Shown: piece by piece, positions 62,901-64,000 of the stretch
Numbering within the stretch: position 1 is the first letter of the stretch
Layout of the letters: each line of letters starts with the position of its first letter
DNA from: JAHZMA01 sp965205905
GTDB taxonomy: Bacteria; Pseudomonadota; Alphaproteobacteria; JABAAW01; JAHZMA01
Length of the DNA: 64,000 nt
Assembly (NCBI GenBank): GCA_965205905.1
Contig: CBDBHZ010000001.1
Coordinates: 1-64,000 of the forward strand
Reading direction: 5' to 3'
Program-made: the position numbers and the translations under genes
The notes under the pieces: generated by a model
Database searches by the model: none
Told to the model about the DNA's origin: nothing
What the model saw: the letters and a program-made list of their open reading frames with translations, nothing else

Positions 62901-63842
62901 ACATTCACGATGTTTGATGACCATGTCGCTTATATTGGTTGGTTTGGCGCACAATCGCAACGCGATTACCGAACATTCCCTGCCGAGAGCATGGCAACCA
63001 CCCATGATGATACGCCAACAGGCAGCGATATTAATACGAATGGTTTAACAGGCTTTAATGATTCTACGCGTGGCGGCACAACAGATAATGCTTTGCCGAC
63101 ATTGCTGGTGCAGATAACAGGCAATAAGGCTAATAAGCTGATTTACAGTGAAGCAGTTACCGATGCGGTGGTTAAATTTGATTTTCAGGGCAATAAGAAA
63201 TTTAAGGGCTCTAATTTTTTCGTGTATTTTGCGGATAAAAAATATCAAACAGATGTTTCTACTCTAGCAGTTTCTACTTCAAATCTTTCATTTCAAAACC
63301 CTCTTGTTATCGGGAGTGATCAGGTCGCCAGTTTGCAATTAGAGACAAAAGGTGACTATATGGCATTGGTGAGTTGGAGCGCGAATTCAGGTGATGATCA
63401 ACGGTTTGTTTATGGCATGAATGGTTTTGAAACGCTTGGCACAGGTTCTAATTCTATCCCGACCACTGGCACTTCAGTAAGTTTTACGGGTAGTGGTAGC
63501 GGCACTTATTATAATCAGGACGCTACTGTAATAGCTGTGAGTTCTAGTGCTACAAGTTTTGATGTTACCGCAACGGTGGATTTCACCACCCAGAATGTGA
63601 ATTTAACAAGTGAACATTCTGGCACTAACAATGATCACTTTAATATTACCGCCTCTAATTTAAGCTATACAGCAGGCACGAATAACATCACTGGCACGAT
63701 TGAAACCGCAACAGGCGACGACCAAATGACAGGCACAGCCAATGCCCGCTTTTACGGACCATCGGCGGCAGAATTAGGCGGCATATTTTCCATGCAGAAT
63801 GATGATATCGTCTATATCGGTTGGTTCGGCGCGGATAGATAG
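56991..63842 (+). CDS. Giant TbpB-like repeat lipoprotein D (7 units)
   Basis: ATG 56991 is chosen over an in-frame start at 56955, because it gives the family start MKRYFIFVIILLMSSIVVNGC (lipidated Cys21, then Ser) and follows AAGGGTG; the upstream codons overlap the promoter. The 2283-residue protein has a Gly/Ser-rich tether and seven units, with FYG signatures encoded near 58003, 59008, 60005, 60990, 61945, 62865 and 63747. Units 1-3 are class I, 4-7 class II. These units are more diverged than those of B: unit 1 has GYFYG, unit 4 has RFFG and an insertion before its FGGTF. Cysteine pairs are missing from the last two units. The surface lipoprotein role is inferred as for A-C. Confidence 0.8.
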   Translation: MKRYFIFVIILLMSSIVVNGCSTQRGGFASSGGSDGVSSDDTLVPDLLDTIRTDDALILNEAVAPNTSLTVASDSTFKLQGLVVQGNETTNYTPTGALGWTQDGETIVNVARITLPNVSLTVNSSGEISAVKANFADKTYSSNASKNANIRGTETVISDATIATLTVDRNDIFGFATGKEANYMAYIGWNLERTRGEANPLRTDADRSYRIYGNMIAGIETERENIPVNSNGESIVFTGKGRGYYNHVQNGDNYATIFDVKANVNFSDNSWLLYTENTNRCATKNDYSDCEAETTVALDFGTPDYDLETPTNQYYAINELRSDVALVNDSTFSGTIYGYFYGEDARELGGIFTMRGKTDGYYYGAFGAERAFITLPFIFNPVIDDQTVNNPITPPTTHKSLYDVAKAADDNNADGDAFKMQGLTVYKNDGINYTRAPNREWLVADQAIETNIVRVINSAASLIFNGDGYISGVTIYTQAENNSYKTYSATAETPTSATTFYADDTAEITVDREIISNFSSNYMAYISWDVGGELDNDSEALIGSNYDINGAMLAGIETTNFTKLSGIIEFNGKGSGTYKNTNQIKGYRTVFDVTATVDFDNYVIDLTTGNTQCVGGDSEGEDCHGVTTPYYLDFNAVGTTALSFANDDNDGADNDISRTLGIPGSGLAITLDARFYGDVASEFGGTFALTDNLNYYYGVFGAERKGIVSESKTFNVANVADAVAVVDAVTPSDVTSLTAVTFAGVETPVTMKALSVYKDDRIDYTVAPNRDLDEYGDSVDSVDLARVSNSSALLTFNEDGNISGITVNWAYAKYNETTEGYESEDKSYIAMIAIPDSDKKATTVFTTGAGDADNASITVDRSEDLFGFDTDYMAYIDWNLTKLADADSAYDISGSMIAGIEATDLTYFTGDHTFQGKGRGTYQNLDDDTPSYDTIFDVTAEVDFTNKKMVISSRNTCQAVDCDDQPLSDLNFTTPTVEADKLSFAGGNIISGAVTTDDLAGTLDARFYGKGAGVDSVNEFGGTFALSDTNADNQSYYYGAFGATRNYQAVYNGIAGNSSNITTLVQSNKATIISFDDPVRKIIHDDSKSADDVAVNLRANTVELVKDNGTQTITINKSHGDNASDHGSAVQLSYLSNGDVRVTSLALYFANNQNYSITAGKSSSDVYVDGYTIYSNNNDVPDYLGFNRRDSVFGFESEHMALIHWRTQKADYESRGYSITGFDTKFSNLPTTGDTKFTGRGEGQYYDTAVARSTYFTIIADVNFVARTVELTSDNTCISLIAFNCGYEEYQRDDLDFEGNLSYVGSGKNVFKGNDFKTKGDTAYAALDNGSAEARFFGTKGKRDGVEYDDAAKTFGGTFYLYNGSASYIGYFGALRSYISSHIDIITDLTAIGAPATFNDNTLTGFNDPDRASTVDNALQANAVQITKNTFNQTIFSNRFTEAVVEFDYDADGDIADSGHLLYLTDVKYERTSASVISGSDAGGSDANRPSEFSQTNGFETFSFDANYMAITQWQVADTRFDIIGYALNGFANAGGELPTPASDTGTITFVGEGHGRYYDADTAYNTDFIVQADVNFFANTVVLEARNTTCDPLAADALDCLLERPQLNDFNFDVSLSYDAGENILSSTTVATKPDPNDDFNYASLTGTLEAKFYGTATNAAKEFGGTFAMQNSAGAYIGYFGAAREYAHSNSDIATDYADTPETENLNPNQLVGFNNLKNNNTSNNALPILSAVQVTKNDSNETITSNKITGAVVEIDYIAYNEFANTGLTLYVADKKYEATAGTGNLSKINATTIVATMSDGTADIPTKLQLNRSIAGSSRFAYMANIYWQLDETLYSSYGYGITGYETDNITAPATPISGSSNIGIPAAETGIITFTGRGQGRYAGNVNFATDFDIVADVDFDNREVALTGTIEGGHALNFNSTLSYAIGMNSLTGSIATAGGADYARLSGTAEAKFYGPHATDLGGTFTMFDDHVAYIGWFGAQSQRDYRTFPAESMATTHDDTPTGSDINTNGLTGFNDSTRGGTTDNALPTLLVQITGNKANKLIYSEAVTDAVVKFDFQGNKKFKGSNFFVYFADKKYQTDVSTLAVSTSNLSFQNPLVIGSDQVASLQLETKGDYMALVSWSANSGDDQRFVYGMNGFETLGTGSNSIPTTGTSVSFTGSGSGTYYNQDATVIAVSSSATSFDVTATVDFTTQNVNLTSEHSGTNNDHFNITASNLSYTAGTNNITGTIETATGDDQMTGTANARFYGPSAAELGGIFSMQNDDIVYIGWFGADR

Positions 63843-63883
63843 CCTTAATCCACTCCCCCAGTTTCACATTTTTAATTATTTTC

Positions 63884-63912
63884 TTGCAATGCTTGATTTT
63901 CTTTGCTATAAT
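63884..63912 (+). promoter_or_regulatory. Sigma-70 promoter before gene E
   Basis: TTGCAA (63884-63889), a 17-base spacer and a perfect TATAAT (63907-63912), 36 bases before the next ATG. The gap 63843-63883 has no clear terminator for gene D. Confidence 0.7.
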
Positions 63913-63948
63913 GGACATGTTTATATTACAAATAGGGGGCACTAGGCC

Positions 63949-64000
63949 ATGAAACAGTCGTTTTTTTCAATCATTACATTCATTCTTTTCTCGTTCGTTC
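63949..64000 (+). CDS. Start of a fifth lipoprotein-like gene, cut by the window edge
   Basis: ATG 63949 follows AGGGGGC. Seventeen codons are visible: MKQSFFSIITFILFSFV. This basic, aromatic, then hydrophobic start resembles proteins A, B and D (M-x-[KR]-Y-F and a run of Ile/Leu/Phe), so the gene is probably a further member of the array. The lipobox would lie just outside the window, so this rests on the signal peptide and the context only. Confidence 0.5.
   Translation, partial: MKQSFFSIITFILFSFV

Larger units (their letters stand above)
28100..63842 (+). repeat. Tandem coding repeat: 37 TbpB-like units across four genes
   Basis: The unit is 860-1060 bases (mean near 950). It is seen best in DNA by stretches such as GGCACGGCAGATGCACG followed by TTTTACGG, which recur at most unit ends with few changes. 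Unit counts are 6, 14, 10 and 7. Class I units carry blocks like NRDWDTAD, ASLTFD-x-x-GNIS, NYMAYISWN and YYYGAFGA. Class II units carry NNLTSFND, KITGAVVEFDY, YFADKKYS and GYVGYFGA. Class I always precedes class II; the switches lie near 30036, 40545, 54240 and 60120. The junction stretch GAAACAGTGGCAACTGATG and its continuation recurs near 40560, 41480, 45112 and 46028. Such similarity permits recombination between units. Confidence 0.85.

Noticed and set aside
27933..63842. Tandem repeats as a CRISPR array or as RTX/VCBS/cadherin-type adhesin repeats
   Set aside because: The repeats are about 950 bases, coding and imperfect, so not CRISPR. No GGxGxD calcium nonapeptides and no C-terminal secretion domain are present, while the FYG/ELGG/FGA blocks fit TbpB-like barrels.

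Overview
The window most likely comes from an AT-leaning Gram-negative proteobacterium, probably an alphaproteobacterium. The reasons are lipoprotein signal peptides with outer-membrane sorting residues, a narKGHJI operon followed by a parvulin and an Fnr-like regulator, a TRAP transporter and a GMC oxidoreductase. The class assignment is inference. No rRNA, tRNA, CRISPR array, transposase or integrase was seen.

Region 1 (1-8.5 kb) is respiratory nitrate reduction: the end of narK, then narG, narH, narJ, narI and a parvulin-type prolyl isomerase, tightly packed on the + strand. A convergent Crp/Fnr-family regulator has an FNR-like E-x-x-S-R recognition helix but no N-terminal iron-sulfur cysteines. 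Region 2 (8.6-27.9 kb) is accessory and metabolic. It holds an orphan lipoprotein, a type III restriction-modification (R-M) pair in the order res-mod, a DoxX-like protein, a diverged AlkB-like membrane protein, a GMC oxidoreductase divergent from a dctPQM TRAP operon, a PmeII-like type II R-M pair, a large CDGSH/Rieske/ThDP-enzyme fusion and a divergent MDR oxidoreductase. Both R-M pairs lie between inverted copies of a family of G-run/C-run intergenic repeats.

Region 3 (27.9 kb to the end) is the striking part. Four giant lipoprotein genes (1904, 4419, about 3231 and 2283 aa) and the start of a fifth follow one another on the + strand. They are built from 37 tandem units of roughly 315-325 aa. 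Each unit ends in a signature like that of the TbpB/Slam-type surface lipoprotein beta-barrel: an FYG block, an E-[LF]-G-G-x-F block and a terminal FGA-x-R block. One unit is about the size of one TbpB lobe (handle plus barrel). In every protein a block of 'YYYG' units (class I) comes first and a block of 'GYxG' units (class II) second: 2+4, 7+7, 7+3 and 3+4. Most units carry one closely spaced cysteine pair. The third gene has no ATG/GTG/TTG where its paralogues start; an ATC sits there behind a good ribosome binding site. Near-consensus sigma-70 promoters precede the fourth and fifth genes, so the array appears to be several transcription units.

Taken together: an anaerobic nitrate respirer with two R-M systems and a repeat-built, probably recombining set of cell-surface lipoproteins. 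Their ligand (a host iron-binding protein, a metal chelate or an adhesion target) cannot be told from sequence alone, and no Slam translocon or TonB receptor gene lies in the window.
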